NCBI GenBank assembly: GCA_024691045.1
Contig: JAILOC010000207.1
Span: forward strand, 1 to 21,093
From: Lachnospiraceae bacterium
Lineage (GTDB): Bacteria; Bacillota_A; Clostridia; Lachnospirales; Lachnospiraceae
Direction of reading: 5' to 3'
Length of the DNA stretch: 21,093 nt
This document shows positions 1 to 8,550 of the stretch, piece by piece; position 1 is the first letter of the stretch; every line of letters starts with the position of its first letter. The notes below the pieces were generated by a model. It worked only from the letters and a program-made list of their open reading frames with translations, was not told the DNA's origin and ran no database searches. Made by a program: the position numbers and the translations under genes.

Positions 1-80
1 TCAGGAAGCGAACCTTCATCAAATCTGACATCAAGGACAGCTCCGATGATCTGTGTGATCTTTCCTTTATTCTCTGCCAT
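1..80 (-). CDS. atpD: ATP synthase F1 subunit beta, N-terminal fragment (runs off the window)
   Basis: Only the first 26 codons are present. They begin MAENKGKITQIIGAVLDVRF, the usual start of the catalytic beta subunit of the F1 head, which makes ATP from ADP and phosphate. The ATG sits at 80-78, with a purine-rich Shine-Dalgarno (aaggaaaggaaac) just upstream. The gap to the end of atpG is 14 bases, so it is the next cistron of the same operon. The P-loop and the rest of the protein lie outside the window. Confidence 0.9.
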   Translation of the reverse strand, partial: MAENKGKITQIIGAVLDVRFDEGSLP

Positions 81-94
81 TTTGTTTCCTTTCC

Positions 95-964
95 TTATCC
101 GTTCAAAGCCTGGGAACCTGCGATGATCTCGGTAAGTTCCTGAGTGATGGAACCCTGACGGGCTCTGTTATATTTTAGCGTCAGGTCATCGATCATATCC
201 TCGGCATTGCTCGTAGCATTGTCCATGGCCTGCATTCTGGCACCGTTCTCACTGGCAAGTGCCTCGATCAGTGCGCCGTGGATCTGGCCAGCGATATACT
301 TGGGGATGATCATATCCAGCGCTTCTTCATCACCCGGCTCGAAGTTCATTATCGCATCGATCTTGTCGGGCTTGCCGTCCTTATCCTCATCTATGCCGTC
401 TACCGGGAGAAGCTTTACGAGCGTGGGGACATGAGTCACAGTATTCTTGAAAAATGTATACGCCAGATAAATCTCGCCTATCTCGCCTTCCGAATATGAC
501 TTAAGAAGTATATCGGTAAGTCCCATCGAATCAAGGTATGTCGGAGCTTCAATGATGTCCGGAAGATTTCTTACCACGTTAAAACCGTGTCTGTGGAATG
601 CTTCGTAGCCCTTATTTCCGATAGTGTAAAGATCAAGATCTTCCTTCACAAAATCGGGGTTTCCGGTGACAAGCTTGACCACATTGGAATTGTAGCCGCC
701 CGCAAGTCCTCTGTTGGAGGTAATGACCACGATCGCTTTTCTCCCGGAATCGTTTCCCTTGAGATACTTATGATCGGATTCGCCGACTCTTGCAAGAATG
801 CTGCACACGGTCCTGTACATGGTATCGAAATAGCTATGTGATTTTTCTGCATTGCTCCTGGCACGCTGAAGCTTGACCGTCGACACCAGCTTCATCGCCT
901 TAGTGATCTGCTGTGTGCCCTGTATACTGGTCCTACGCCTCTTTATGTCACGCATTGAAGCCAT
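95..964 (-). CDS. atpG: ATP synthase F1 subunit gamma
   Basis: The central rotor stalk couples c-ring rotation to catalysis in the F1 head. The 289-residue product has the family's two conserved terminal helices: the N-terminal segment starting MASMRDIKRRRTSIQGTQQI and the C-terminal NRARQGSITQELTEIIAG. It also has the internal SNRGLAGGYNSNV motif (about residues 83-95). The length is normal for bacterial gamma. The ATG at 964 follows an AGAGGT Shine-Dalgarno about 7 bases upstream, and the gap to the atpA stop is 18 bases. It lies in the standard place between atpA and atpD. I see nothing unusual in it. Confidence 0.97.
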   Translation of the reverse strand: MASMRDIKRRRTSIQGTQQITKAMKLVSTVKLQRARSNAEKSHSYFDTMYRTVCSILARVGESDHKYLKGNDSGRKAIVVITSNRGLAGGYNSNVVKLVTGNPDFVKEDLDLYTIGNKGYEAFHRHGFNVVRNLPDIIEAPTYLDSMGLTDILLKSYSEGEIGEIYLAYTFFKNTVTHVPTLVKLLPVDGIDEDKDGKPDKIDAIMNFEPGDEEALDMIIPKYIAGQIHGALIEALASENGARMQAMDNATSNAEDMIDDLTLKYNRARQGSITQELTEIIAGSQALNG

Positions 965-982
965 TGCACTTACCTCTAAAGT

Positions 983-2500
983 TTAGTCTTCGGTTTTAAG
1001 GAATGTCTCCTTGAACTGGTCGATAGCCTTCTTCAGACTCTCTTCGTTCTCCTCGCTGAGCACCTTATCCTGTCTGATTCCGGAGAGAACCTCGGGATAC
1101 TTGGAGGAAAGGAATTCAATGAACTCCTTCTCAAATCTGGTAATCTCGCTTACGGGAACATCAAGCAGGTACTTCCTCGTTACGACGTAGATCATGATGA
1201 CCTGGTTCTCAACAGGCATCGGTGAGTACTGAGGCTGCTTTAGAACCTCCCTGATCCTTTCGCCCTGTGCGAGCTTTTCTTTGGTATCATCGTCGAGCTC
1301 GGAACCGAACTGTGCGAATGAAGCAAGCTCCCTGTACTGGGCAAGCTCGGTTCTGATGGGAGCCGAGATCTTCTTCATTGCCTTGATCTGTGCGGCTCCG
1401 CCGACTCTGGATACGGAGAGACCCGCATTGATAGCCGGTCTGAAACCGGAATTGAACATTTCGGTCTCAAGATAGATCTGTCCGTCGGTGATTGAAATAA
1501 CGTTGGTGGGAATGTAAGCGGAAACGTCACCCGCCTGTGTCTCAATGATGGGAAGTGCGGTAAGTGATCCTCCGCCGTACTCCTCACTCATTCTCGCTGC
1601 TCTCTCAAGAAGTCTTGAATGGAGATAGAATACGTCTCCGGGATAAGCTTCTCTCCCGGGCGGTCTGTGAAGGAGAAGTGAGAGTGTTCTGTATGCAGCT
1701 GCATGCTTACTCAGGTCATCATAGATGACAAGAACATCGCCGCCGTTCTCCATCCACTCTTCTCCGATCGCGCATCCCGAATAAGGTGCGATGTACTGGA
1801 GGGGAGCAAGGTCGGAAGCCGTCGATACGACAACCGTTGTATATGACATTGCTCCGTATTCTTCAAGGGTCTTAACGATATTTGCAACCGTTGAAGCCTT
1901 CTGGCCGATTGCAACATAGATACAGTTAACACCCTGACCTTTCTGATTTATGATCGTATCGATCGCAATAGCGGTCTTACCTGTCTGACGGTCACCGATG
2001 ATGAGCTCACGCTGTCCGCGTCCGATAGGTATCATGGAGTCGATAGCCTTGATACCGGTCTGAAGAGGGGTGTCAACGCTCTTACGGGTGATAACACCGC
2101 TTGCGACTCTCTCTATACGGCGATACTTGGTAGTCTGGATGGGACCCTTGCCGTCTATGGGCTGTCCGAGGGAATTAACTACTCTTCCGAGAAGAGCATC
2201 ACCTACGGGCACCTCAACAACTCGTCCTGTTGTCTTGACGGTATCCCCTTCGCTTATATTCCTGGATGATCCGAGCAGAACCGCACCGACATTGTCTTCC
2301 TCAAGGTTGAGGACCATGCCGTATACCTCACCGGGGAATTCCAGAAGCTCGCCCTGCATAGCCTTTTCAAGGCCGTGCACTCTGGCGATACCGTCTGCAA
2401 CCTGGATTACGGTACCTACGTCAGCAACTTCCAGGGTGGAAGCGTAACGCTTTATCTGCTCCTTGATAACGGAACTGATTTCTTCAGGTTTCAAATTCAT
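983..2500 (-). CDS. atpA: ATP synthase F1 subunit alpha
   Basis: This is the non-catalytic nucleotide-binding subunit of the F1 hexamer. The 505-residue protein has the N-terminal crown region ([15 protein letters not shown]), a beta-barrel with VGAVLLG near residue 75, the P-loop GDRQTGKT at about 169-176, and the alpha signature around [13 protein letters not shown]. The arginine supplied to the catalytic site in other species lies in that last stretch. The length is typical. The ATG at 2500 has an AGAGAGGA Shine-Dalgarno about 10 bases upstream and follows the atpH stop by 30 bases. It is a normal, intact gene in its usual operon position. Confidence 0.98.
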   Translation of the reverse strand: MNLKPEEISSVIKEQIKRYASTLEVADVGTVIQVADGIARVHGLEKAMQGELLEFPGEVYGMVLNLEEDNVGAVLLGSSRNISEGDTVKTTGRVVEVPVGDALLGRVVNSLGQPIDGKGPIQTTKYRRIERVASGVITRKSVDTPLQTGIKAIDSMIPIGRGQRELIIGDRQTGKTAIAIDTIINQKGQGVNCIYVAIGQKASTVANIVKTLEEYGAMSYTTVVVSTASDLAPLQYIAPYSGCAIGEEWMENGGDVLVIYDDLSKHAAAYRTLSLLLHRPPGREAYPGDVFYLHSRLLERAARMSEEYGGGSLTALPIIETQAGDVSAYIPTNVISITDGQIYLETEMFNSGFRPAINAGLSVSRVGGAAQIKAMKKISAPIRTELAQYRELASFAQFGSELDDDTKEKLAQGERIREVLKQPQYSPMPVENQVIMIYVVTRKYLLDVPVSEITRFEKEFIEFLSSKYPEVLSGIRQDKVLSEENEESLKKAIDQFKETFLKTED

Positions 2501-2530
2501 GTTATCGTATTCCTCTCTTTCCGGCAGGTT

Positions 2531-3079
2531 TTATCCCAGCTGGATATCTAAAAGTCTGGAAGTCAGATCGTCGAGTCTGGTCTTGACAGACGCATCTGCC
2601 ACACGGTCGCCTATGCGGATCACGATACCTCCGATTATCGAAGGATCGACAGTGTAATGGGTCTCAAGCGTCGCATAGGTTGTAGTCTGACGTATACGGT
2701 CCTCTACAGCCAGTCTCGTATTTATATCAAGATCCATGGGAGAGGTTATATACACAACCCCGATCCCACGGTCTGCCTTAATACGGTCGGTAAAATATTC
2801 AAATATGGAGTCCAGTTCTTTGAAACGTTCTTTTTCGACAACGGTCAGCAGAAAGCCTGTGAGTTCATCCATGATTCTTCCGCGGAACGTATCTTCGACG
2901 ATCTTCATTTTCTCGTCCTTGGATACGGAAGGATGAAGCATAAGGCGGGTGAAATCAGGATTGTCGCCGAGTATCTTTTTGATGACTCCGACTTCTTCCA
3001 TCATTTCATCCGATGACCCAGAGCTGACAGCGGTGTCATAAAGTGCTTCGCCGTAAACACCGGATATTAATTTTGCCAT
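2531..3079 (-). CDS. atpH: ATP synthase F1 subunit delta (OSCP)
   Basis: This 182-residue peripheral stalk protein links the b subunits to the top of F1. The N-terminal helical domain starts with MAKLISGVYGEALYDTA, a usual delta/OSCP opening. The C-terminal part has the diagnostic DPSIIGGIVIRIGDRVADAS segment near residue 145, followed by the short SVKTRLDDL tail. It overlaps the end of atpF by 13 bases, which suggests translational coupling. GGTGAG just upstream of the ATG serves as the ribosome binding site. Confidence 0.96.
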   Translation of the reverse strand: MAKLISGVYGEALYDTAVSSGSSDEMMEEVGVIKKILGDNPDFTRLMLHPSVSKDEKMKIVEDTFRGRIMDELTGFLLTVVEKERFKELDSIFEYFTDRIKADRGIGVVYITSPMDLDINTRLAVEDRIRQTTTYATLETHYTVDPSIIGGIVIRIGDRVADASVKTRLDDLTSRLLDIQLG

Positions 3080-3606
3080 GTGCTCTCACCTATTTCTTTC
3101 AGAGCTTCATCAACAAGCTGATCCTGCACTTTCGTGTCTATGGATGCGGAAACAACCTTGCCTGCGATAAGCGATGCAAGCTCGACCATTTCCTTCTTAA
3201 CATCATCAGCCACCTTCTGTTTCTCGAGTTCGGCTTCCCTGGATGCGTGCTCGACAATGCGGTTTGCTTCCTCATGAGCACGCGCAACTATCTGTTTCTC
3301 ATTGGCAATGCCACGCTTGTGAGCATCCGAGAGAATACCCTCCGCTTCGGAATCCGCAGCCCTCATCTTGGCTTCGTACTCCTCCTTAAGCTCTGCAGCC
3401 TTCTTCTCGCTGTCGGCAGCAGCCTTAAGCTCGTCCTCGATGTGCTTTTTTCTGGCCTCCAGGTATTTTCTCGCAGGATTCCAGAGAAAATAGCTCATGA
3501 ACAGAAAGAGAACAAATATGGCGATGATCATCAGGCAAGAATCGGCAATCAGCTGAAAATCCAGTCCGAATAATCTCGGCTGCATTCCTTCAGTCAATAA
3601 CAACAT
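3067..3606 (-). CDS. atpF: ATP synthase Fo subunit b
   Basis: This stator subunit has one N-terminal membrane helix (about residues 18-41, LIADSCLMIIAIFVLFLF) followed by a long charged coiled coil rich in A, E and K that reaches up to F1. The 179-residue length fits one b subunit, and only one b-type gene is present, so the stalk is probably a b homodimer. The ATG at 3606 has an excellent AGGAGG Shine-Dalgarno 7 bases upstream. An internal Met at residue 8 lacks one. The 3' end overlaps atpH by 13 bases. Confidence 0.95.
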   Translation of the reverse strand: MLLLTEGMQPRLFGLDFQLIADSCLMIIAIFVLFLFMSYFLWNPARKYLEARKKHIEDELKAAADSEKKAAELKEEYEAKMRAADSEAEGILSDAHKRGIANEKQIVARAHEEANRIVEHASREAELEKQKVADDVKKEMVELASLIAGKVVSASIDTKVQDQLVDEALKEIGESTWQN

Positions 3607-3652
3607 TCTCTTGCCTCCTTTCTTTTATGATCTGTTATCTGTTCTGTGCTGA

Positions 3653-3967
<315 letters not shown>

Positions 3968-4711
3968 TTAATTGTCGCCTCTTGCACTGGAGATGTAAGT
4001 CATCGTCAGCATGCAGAAAACGTAGGTCTGTATCGCACCGGAAAAGAGATCGAAGTACACATGCAGCGCAGCGGGCCATCCGGTCGCTATCCATCCGAGG
4101 AGTCCGTAGATGAGTGCCATCATAACGGTTCCGGAAAGTACGTTTGCGAAGAGACGTAAGGAAAGTGAAATAGGTACCGCAATATCGGAAATGATATTGA
4201 TGGGGAGCCAGATGGGAAGCCAGGGAGGCAGGGGTGAGCACTTATCCGCCCAGAGCTGCTTAGGCTTGGAGAATCTGACTTCGCTGTAGTGGATTATCAT
4301 AAAGGTGATCAGCGCAAGCGGTAAGGTTACGCCGTAATCGGCCGTGGGAGGCCTGAGTCCGAGAAGACCCGAAATATTCGAAAGAAGAATAAAGCAGAAA
4401 AGAGTTGCGATATAGTTGAAGAATATGGGAGCCGATTTTCCCATTCCGCCCCTGACTGTATTCATGAGGAACTCGGTAAGAAGCTCGACTCCGTTCATAA
4501 AGCCATTTGACGGTGCAAAGTTTTCCTCACGCAGAGCCTTCTTGAAACAGTTTCCGGCAATAACGGAAAACACCATCAATATAAGCATTACAATAAGAAT
4601 GCTTACATGGGTGGTGGTTAAATATACAGTGTGGCCAAAGAATGAATACTCGACCAGGCCATGGACCATGAAGTCGATATTATCTGCAGACAGCAGTAAT
4701 CCGTATCCCAA
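3968..4711 (-). CDS. atpB: ATP synthase Fo subunit a
   Basis: This 247-residue integral membrane stator forms the ion half-channels beside the c-ring. It has about five hydrophobic helices. The family hallmark LSLRLFANVLSG carries the essential arginine at about residue 186. The start is a TTG at 4711, chosen because GGAGGGGAAG lies 9 or so bases upstream, whereas the next in-frame ATG (Met15) has no Shine-Dalgarno. The stop lies 60 bases before atpE. A basic, proline-rich stretch (SKPKQLW...PLPPWLPIWLP) between helices is somewhat long but seen in clostridial a subunits. Confidence 0.95.
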   Translation of the reverse strand: MGYGLLLSADNIDFMVHGLVEYSFFGHTVYLTTTHVSILIVMLILMVFSVIAGNCFKKALREENFAPSNGFMNGVELLTEFLMNTVRGGMGKSAPIFFNYIATLFCFILLSNISGLLGLRPPTADYGVTLPLALITFMIIHYSEVRFSKPKQLWADKCSPLPPWLPIWLPINIISDIAVPISLSLRLFANVLSGTVMMALIYGLLGWIATGWPAALHVYFDLFSGAIQTYVFCMLTMTYISSARGDN

Positions 4712-4753
4712 TTCTCTTCCCCTCCGTGATCAGTTTTATATCAAGTCAGCCGG

Positions 4754-5260
4754 TCAGGACCGGTCTTTTTTCTTTTCGTTTTCCGGAACAAGCTCCGGAT
4801 GAAGTGCGTCATACTCCTCCTGGGAGATCGACGGCGGGTCCGTTTCGCCGAACCACGCGTTGTACATCTTATGTGTCAGCGGCTGCATATACGCAGCGAG
4901 CTTCAGTGTCATGTACGATATGAAGAAAGCTATCGGATCCAGCTTTTCGGATAAACAGAAAAGAACGAGCATCACACCAAGCACCACGTATCTCTTCATA
5001 TATCCGATGTATATGGCGCGCTGCGCCTGCTTCTCCGGAAGATCCAGCGCCCTGTCCAAAACCCTGTACATATCGGATGCGGACAGAAGAGCGGTGAGCG
5101 TTCCAAACACCCATGACAGACACACCCACGGTGCTTTCTCTTTAAAGGCCGGGCCGAAACAGGCTGTTACGATAAGTCCGAACAGTCCGAAGATAACGAT
5201 CCCCGTCTTGAGTTCCAGAAGCGTTCTATTTGTTTTTTTCAGAGCGGTCCGAAGACTCAT
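4754..5260 (-). CDS. ATP synthase I-like membrane protein
   Basis: This 168-residue protein has about four hydrophobic segments (roughly residues 19-37, 44-60, 87-105 and 108-125) and a charged C-terminal tail ending EKKKDRS. Its position directly upstream of atpB, the overlap of about 35 bases with the atpZ-like gene, and the TM pattern match the ATP synthase I / AtpI group. In other bacteria that group helps assemble the c-ring or import Mg2+ for the enzyme. Sequence conservation in this group is low, so the family call rests mainly on topology and location. The ATG at 5260 lies inside the end of the preceding gene. Confidence 0.75.
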   Translation of the reverse strand: MSLRTALKKTNRTLLELKTGIVIFGLFGLIVTACFGPAFKEKAPWVCLSWVFGTLTALLSASDMYRVLDRALDLPEKQAQRAIYIGYMKRYVVLGVMLVLFCLSEKLDPIAFFISYMTLKLAAYMQPLTHKMYNAWFGETDPPSISQEEYDALHPELVPENEKKKDRS

Positions 5261-5498
5261 GCCGTTCGTCCGAAGGTCCTTTATCTTCCATAATGCTCAT
5301 CGCAAAACGGTAAATGTTCCGAAATCCGGCGACAGCACCAATAAAAAAGAACAATATGGCTATCCATCTTGTCCCCAAACGCCTGTCCAGGAAAATACCC
5401 AGAGCTCCCATCCCGCAAATCGGCACGAGAAGGAAAAGGGTGAACTGGAACATCATGGACAAAGCACGGATTACTTTGCGGTCGTCACCTTTCTTCAC
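5226..5498 (-). CDS. atpZ: AtpZ/AtpI-type small membrane protein heading the atp operon
   Basis: This is a small two-helix membrane protein of the AtpZ family. The pattern LGIFLDRRLGTRWIAILFFF followed by GAVAGFRNIYR is the family's signature (G-x-x-LDRRLGT, then a second helix ending GFRN-Y). In other species such proteins sit at the front of atp operons and aid Fo assembly or ion supply. The start is uncertain. The frame is open to a TTG at 5540, but a good promoter (5508-5536) lies inside that extension. I therefore prefer GTG at 5498, giving a nearly leaderless transcript with a protein beginning VKKGDDRKVIRAL. The ATG at 5456 is a further option. The stop overlaps the next gene by about 35 bases. 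Confidence 0.75.
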   Translation of the reverse strand: MKKGDDRKVIRALSMMFQFTLFLLVPICGMGALGIFLDRRLGTRWIAILFFFIGAVAGFRNIYRFAMSIMEDKGPSDERHESSDRSEKNK

Positions 5499-5507
5499 AA
5501 CACTTGA

Positions 5508-5536
5508 ATTATATCGTAAATTTCCATAAAAGTCTA
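5508..5536 (-). promoter_or_regulatory. Probable atp operon promoter
   Basis: On the minus strand TAGACT (5536-5531) is followed after exactly 17 bases by a perfect TATAAT (5513-5508). Transcription would start near 5500, next to the GTG proposed as the atpZ start. No other equally good promoter is seen between here and the divergent gene. Confidence 0.6.
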
Positions 5537-5555
5537 TCAAATCCGCCCCGTTTTA

Positions 5556-5564
5556 TGCTATAGT
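5556..5564 (+). promoter_or_regulatory. Extended -10 promoter for the DUF402 gene
   Basis: TGcTATAGT at 5556-5564 is an extended -10 element. No good -35 lies 17 bases upstream. The start point would be near 5571, leaving a leader of about 60 bases. That leader holds a small GC-rich hairpin (5590-5611, GCAT..CCGG/CCGG..ATGC) ahead of the AGGAGG. Confidence 0.5.
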
Positions 5565-5630
5565 CTATGCAAATGAAAACGGATTCCGAGCATTGCCGGG
5601 ACCCGGTATGCGCGATTTACAGGAGGAACC

Positions 5631-6110
5631 ATGGTCATCCAAAAACTCTACCGAAAAAGGATCATCCCCGCGGAGTGTATTCTTCTCAAAGATGACGAGA
5701 TCGTTTATTCCGACGACGAAGTGCTCATCACCAGATGGAAGACCATAAATCCCAAAACCGAGTTCGATCACGGATCAAGTGTATATATCTATGAAAAAGG
5801 GATCAAAATAAGCAAGTTTTACAAGGAAGACGGCTCACTCCTATACTGGTACATAGACATAGTCGAGTACACTCCCGATCATGAAAGAGGTGAACTCACG
5901 GTCACCGATCTTCTCGCAGATGTCGTCATCTATCCGTCCGGAAGACTCAAGGTCGTGGATCTCGACGAACTTGCCGATGCTCTTGAAAAGGGCCTCATCA
6001 CCCAGGAACAGACAAGCAACTGCCTGAGACAGCTCAATAGCCTGCTCGTTACCATCCAGAGGGATAAGTTCGACACGCTCAGCGAATATCTCGATTCCAG
6101 AGGATTATAA
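5631..6110 (+). CDS. DUF402 (nucleoside phosphatase-like, YgaC/Ntdp-type) protein
   Basis: This 159-residue soluble protein has the characteristic DUF402 blocks: VLITRWKTINP near residue 32, the segment around LLYWYIDIVEY near 71, and TDLLADVVIYPSGRLKVVDLDELADAL around 93-119. Members such as the staphylococcal Ntdp hydrolyse nucleoside tri- and diphosphates using a cluster of acidic residues that bind metal. The acidic positions in the D-x-V-x-Y-x-x-G..V-x-DLDEL region are kept here. The substrate in this organism is unknown. The ATG at 5631 follows AGGAGG by 4 bases. It is monocistronic, with its own promoter upstream and a terminator 15 bases after the stop. Confidence 0.85.
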   Translation: MVIQKLYRKRIIPAECILLKDDEIVYSDDEVLITRWKTINPKTEFDHGSSVYIYEKGIKISKFYKEDGSLLYWYIDIVEYTPDHERGELTVTDLLADVVIYPSGRLKVVDLDELADALEKGLITQEQTSNCLRQLNSLLVTIQRDKFDTLSEYLDSRGL

Positions 6111-6125
6111 ATATACATACCAAAT

Positions 6126-6156
6126 AAGAGTCAGGAGAAGACATCTCCTGACTCTT
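6126..6156. terminator. Bidirectional terminator between convergent genes
   Basis: A perfect 13-bp stem (aagagtcaggaga at 6126-6138 with its complement at 6144-6156) has a 5-base loop. It is followed by TTTAAATAT on the plus strand and TTATTTGG on the minus strand. It lies between the stop codons of the DUF402 gene and the YhaN-like gene and can serve both. Confidence 0.85.
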
Positions 6157-6174
6157 TAAATATTCATACTGTTA

Positions 6175-8550
6175 TCAGCTGAATTTTCTCGCGCTCTGAC
6201 AGGTGAAGTAGATGATCTGATAACCCGAAGCAATATCCCTGATGAAGCGGGATGCGCCTGAAAGCTTCTTGTCATCGAGATTGACAAAGGGATCGTCAAG
6301 AACGATGAAAGGCTTTTCGGAAGCATACATGGCATCTGCCATCGCAACTCTTCTGCACAGTCCGACAAGATCCTTGAAGCCTTCGGAAAGCGTATCGGGA
6401 ACCCTGGGCTGTCCCTGCTCCACATAGGTTACGTTCAGGTTGGCATCAATGGTGAATGTCTTGCCGTCATCACCTGAAAGCATCCTGTAATACTTATCGA
6501 AGGATGCCTGGATGTCCTTGATGTATCTGGTGTTGAAATTGTCCCTTGCGGCCGCGAGATACTCCCTCGTCTTGGTGATGATATCGTATCTCTTTTTGAG
6601 GATCTCCAGCTCTTCGAAACGCTTCTCATACTCTTCGTGAGCACTTTCCATCGTAGCACAGATCTCTTCCGCTTCCTGAAGTTCCTTCTTGCAGGATTCG
6701 ACAAGTTTATCGTCGTTTGCTATTGATTCCTCGCATTTCTTAAGGGCGGTCTCAAGATCGAACACCGTCACCGTATCATCCTCGGGACGAACCAGTCCGT
6801 TATAAGCCGAAACATTATGATCCGTTTCGAAAACCTTTACTTTGGTGACCGCATCGTCGAACTCAGTCTGTCTTGCTGTGATCTGCTCAACTCTGGTAGC
6901 GATCTCGCTTACAGGGAGACAGATCTCCGAAGCATCGGACTCGGGGATGGACGATCTGGTTCCCATTATGGAACATCTCTTGACATACTCTTTGATGGCG
7001 GCAAGTCTTCCTTCATAATCCTTTGCTTTGACCATCTCTTCGTATTCTTTCTTTTTGTTGCCGAGCGCTTCATATTCCCTTACCTGGTTTCTCAGGTTGA
7101 TGAGGTCACTCATTGCGGATCTTCCGACATATGTGACACCGACGGCTCCGAGGAGGTCCTGTGCATCCATCTCGGTTCCTTCGACGAGTTCCTCATCCTC
7201 CGCGATCTTTTCCATAAGCTCGTTATATCTTCTGGAAGTTCCCTCACCCTTGGTCCTGGTCTCATCATTGTGCTTCTTGCGGAGCACTAATCCGTAAACG
7301 ATCAATGCGATACCGATCACGGATGCGGCTGCTATAGGATATATACCGATGATCACTGCTGCAAGGACAGCTGCAAGGATGATCACAGCGCCTCCGGCAG
7401 CAAGTGCTATGAACGGTTTGTATTTCTCCCTCTGCTCTTCGAGTGCCTGATTCTTGATCATCTCGGCCTGGTCTCTTCTGTCGGGAAGCTCATCTTTGAG
7501 TTCCTGGATCATATTCCACTGTTTGAGAAGCTTATCTATCTCGGAAGATGCAGGGATCTTCTTTGCGAATTTTTTGGTTTCTTCTTCAAGCCTTTCAGCT
7601 TCTGCGGGAGTAAGATCGTGAGCTCTTAACTCCTTCTCATCGTCTCTGAGAGCAATTGAAGTTTCGACCCATTTTTCAGCCTCTTCCTGAGCAGGGATGG
7701 TTCCCTCGAAGATGCTCTTGGCACTGCGCAGCTCATTCTCCGCTTTTTCACGTGCGCCTTTAAGATTCTCGTAATTATCCTTCTGCTCCTTGAGATCGAA
7801 ATACCTTTTGAGAGCATCAAGCCTTTTCTTGAGTTCGATCTGCGACTTTCTGTCCTGCTCGGACTTGACAGCAGCCTTTTCGGCCTTTGACGAAAGCTCG
7901 ACACACAGACCCTTCTGCGAATCGATGTTCCTGAACAGATCCTTTAACTTGGATAGTTCGTTCTCCTCCTTGTTGATAAGGCCGGTCGCTCTCGAAGGAT
8001 TGAGTCTGTCACTCTCCTTCTTGAGAAGCTCATCGGCTGTCGCGTATCTTCTCATATCGTCATCCTTCTCGGAGACGCCGCCGATACGTGCGCTGATGTC
8101 ACCCGTTACGCTCGTTGCGCAATCCTGCTGCGATACGTATGCCGTTCTTTCAAAAGAATCCGCATCGATTCCGAAAAGCGCTATACCGGGAACCGGTTCA
8201 AAAGAATGATCGGCCATTCCGGTCTCTGTATTCATGATCTTGAGGACATCTTCCGATTCCTTGGTTCCGAAAGTTCTGTAAATGCAATAGTTCACACCGT
8301 CTTTTTCGAAGGTGAGATTACCGCCGTACGTTCCTCCCTGCCAGGGTCTGAAGAACTTCCTCTCGTTCTCGTATTCGTTCTTTCTTGCTTTTTCACCGGA
8401 AAAACCGTAGAGCATTACCTTGATAAATGACGCCAGTGTCGATTTTCCGGTTCCGTTATCGGTGCAGAAGCAATTGAGTCCTGCGGAAAAATCCCTGTCC
8501 TCTCCACTGATCTTTCCGAAATTTTCTATATGGCATGAAACGAGTTTCAT
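6175..8550 (-). CDS. SbcC/Rad50/YhaN-like ATPase with a membrane hairpin
   Basis: This 791-residue SMC/Rad50-type ATPase has an N-terminal P-loop TDNGTGKST (30-38), a Q-loop region YVSQQ (138-142), long coiled coils (about 175-375 and 435-680), signature LSEGF (721-725), Walker B FIVLDDP (748-754) and D-loop NLDD (757-760). In the middle are two hydrophobic helices (about 380-402 and 404-423), so the tip of the coiled coil is membrane-anchored rather than joined by a Zn hook; no CxxC is present. This fits the Bacillus YhaN type rather than classical SbcC. The usual first P-loop Gly is Thr, and the switch His region reads FTCQ. It overlaps the upstream phosphoesterase gene as ATGA, so the pair is co-translated and probably forms a nuclease complex. 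It is last in the operon. Confidence 0.85.
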   Translation of the reverse strand: MKLVSCHIENFGKISGEDRDFSAGLNCFCTDNGTGKSTLASFIKVMLYGFSGEKARKNEYENERKFFRPWQGGTYGGNLTFEKDGVNYCIYRTFGTKESEDVLKIMNTETGMADHSFEPVPGIALFGIDADSFERTAYVSQQDCATSVTGDISARIGGVSEKDDDMRRYATADELLKKESDRLNPSRATGLINKEENELSKLKDLFRNIDSQKGLCVELSSKAEKAAVKSEQDRKSQIELKKRLDALKRYFDLKEQKDNYENLKGAREKAENELRSAKSIFEGTIPAQEEAEKWVETSIALRDDEKELRAHDLTPAEAERLEEETKKFAKKIPASSEIDKLLKQWNMIQELKDELPDRRDQAEMIKNQALEEQREKYKPFIALAAGGAVIILAAVLAAVIIGIYPIAAASVIGIALIVYGLVLRKKHNDETRTKGEGTSRRYNELMEKIAEDEELVEGTEMDAQDLLGAVGVTYVGRSAMSDLINLRNQVREYEALGNKKKEYEEMVKAKDYEGRLAAIKEYVKRCSIMGTRSSIPESDASEICLPVSEIATRVEQITARQTEFDDAVTKVKVFETDHNVSAYNGLVRPEDDTVTVFDLETALKKCEESIANDDKLVESCKKELQEAEEICATMESAHEEYEKRFEELEILKKRYDIITKTREYLAAARDNFNTRYIKDIQASFDKYYRMLSGDDGKTFTIDANLNVTYVEQGQPRVPDTLSEGFKDLVGLCRRVAMADAMYASEKPFIVLDDPFVNLDDKKLSGASRFIRDIASGYQIIYFTCQSARKFS

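Noticed and set aside
3043..3573. 176-codon plus-strand frame opposite atpF
   Set aside because: It is a shadow of the repetitive coiled-coil codons of atpF, without a ribosome binding site or known motifs.
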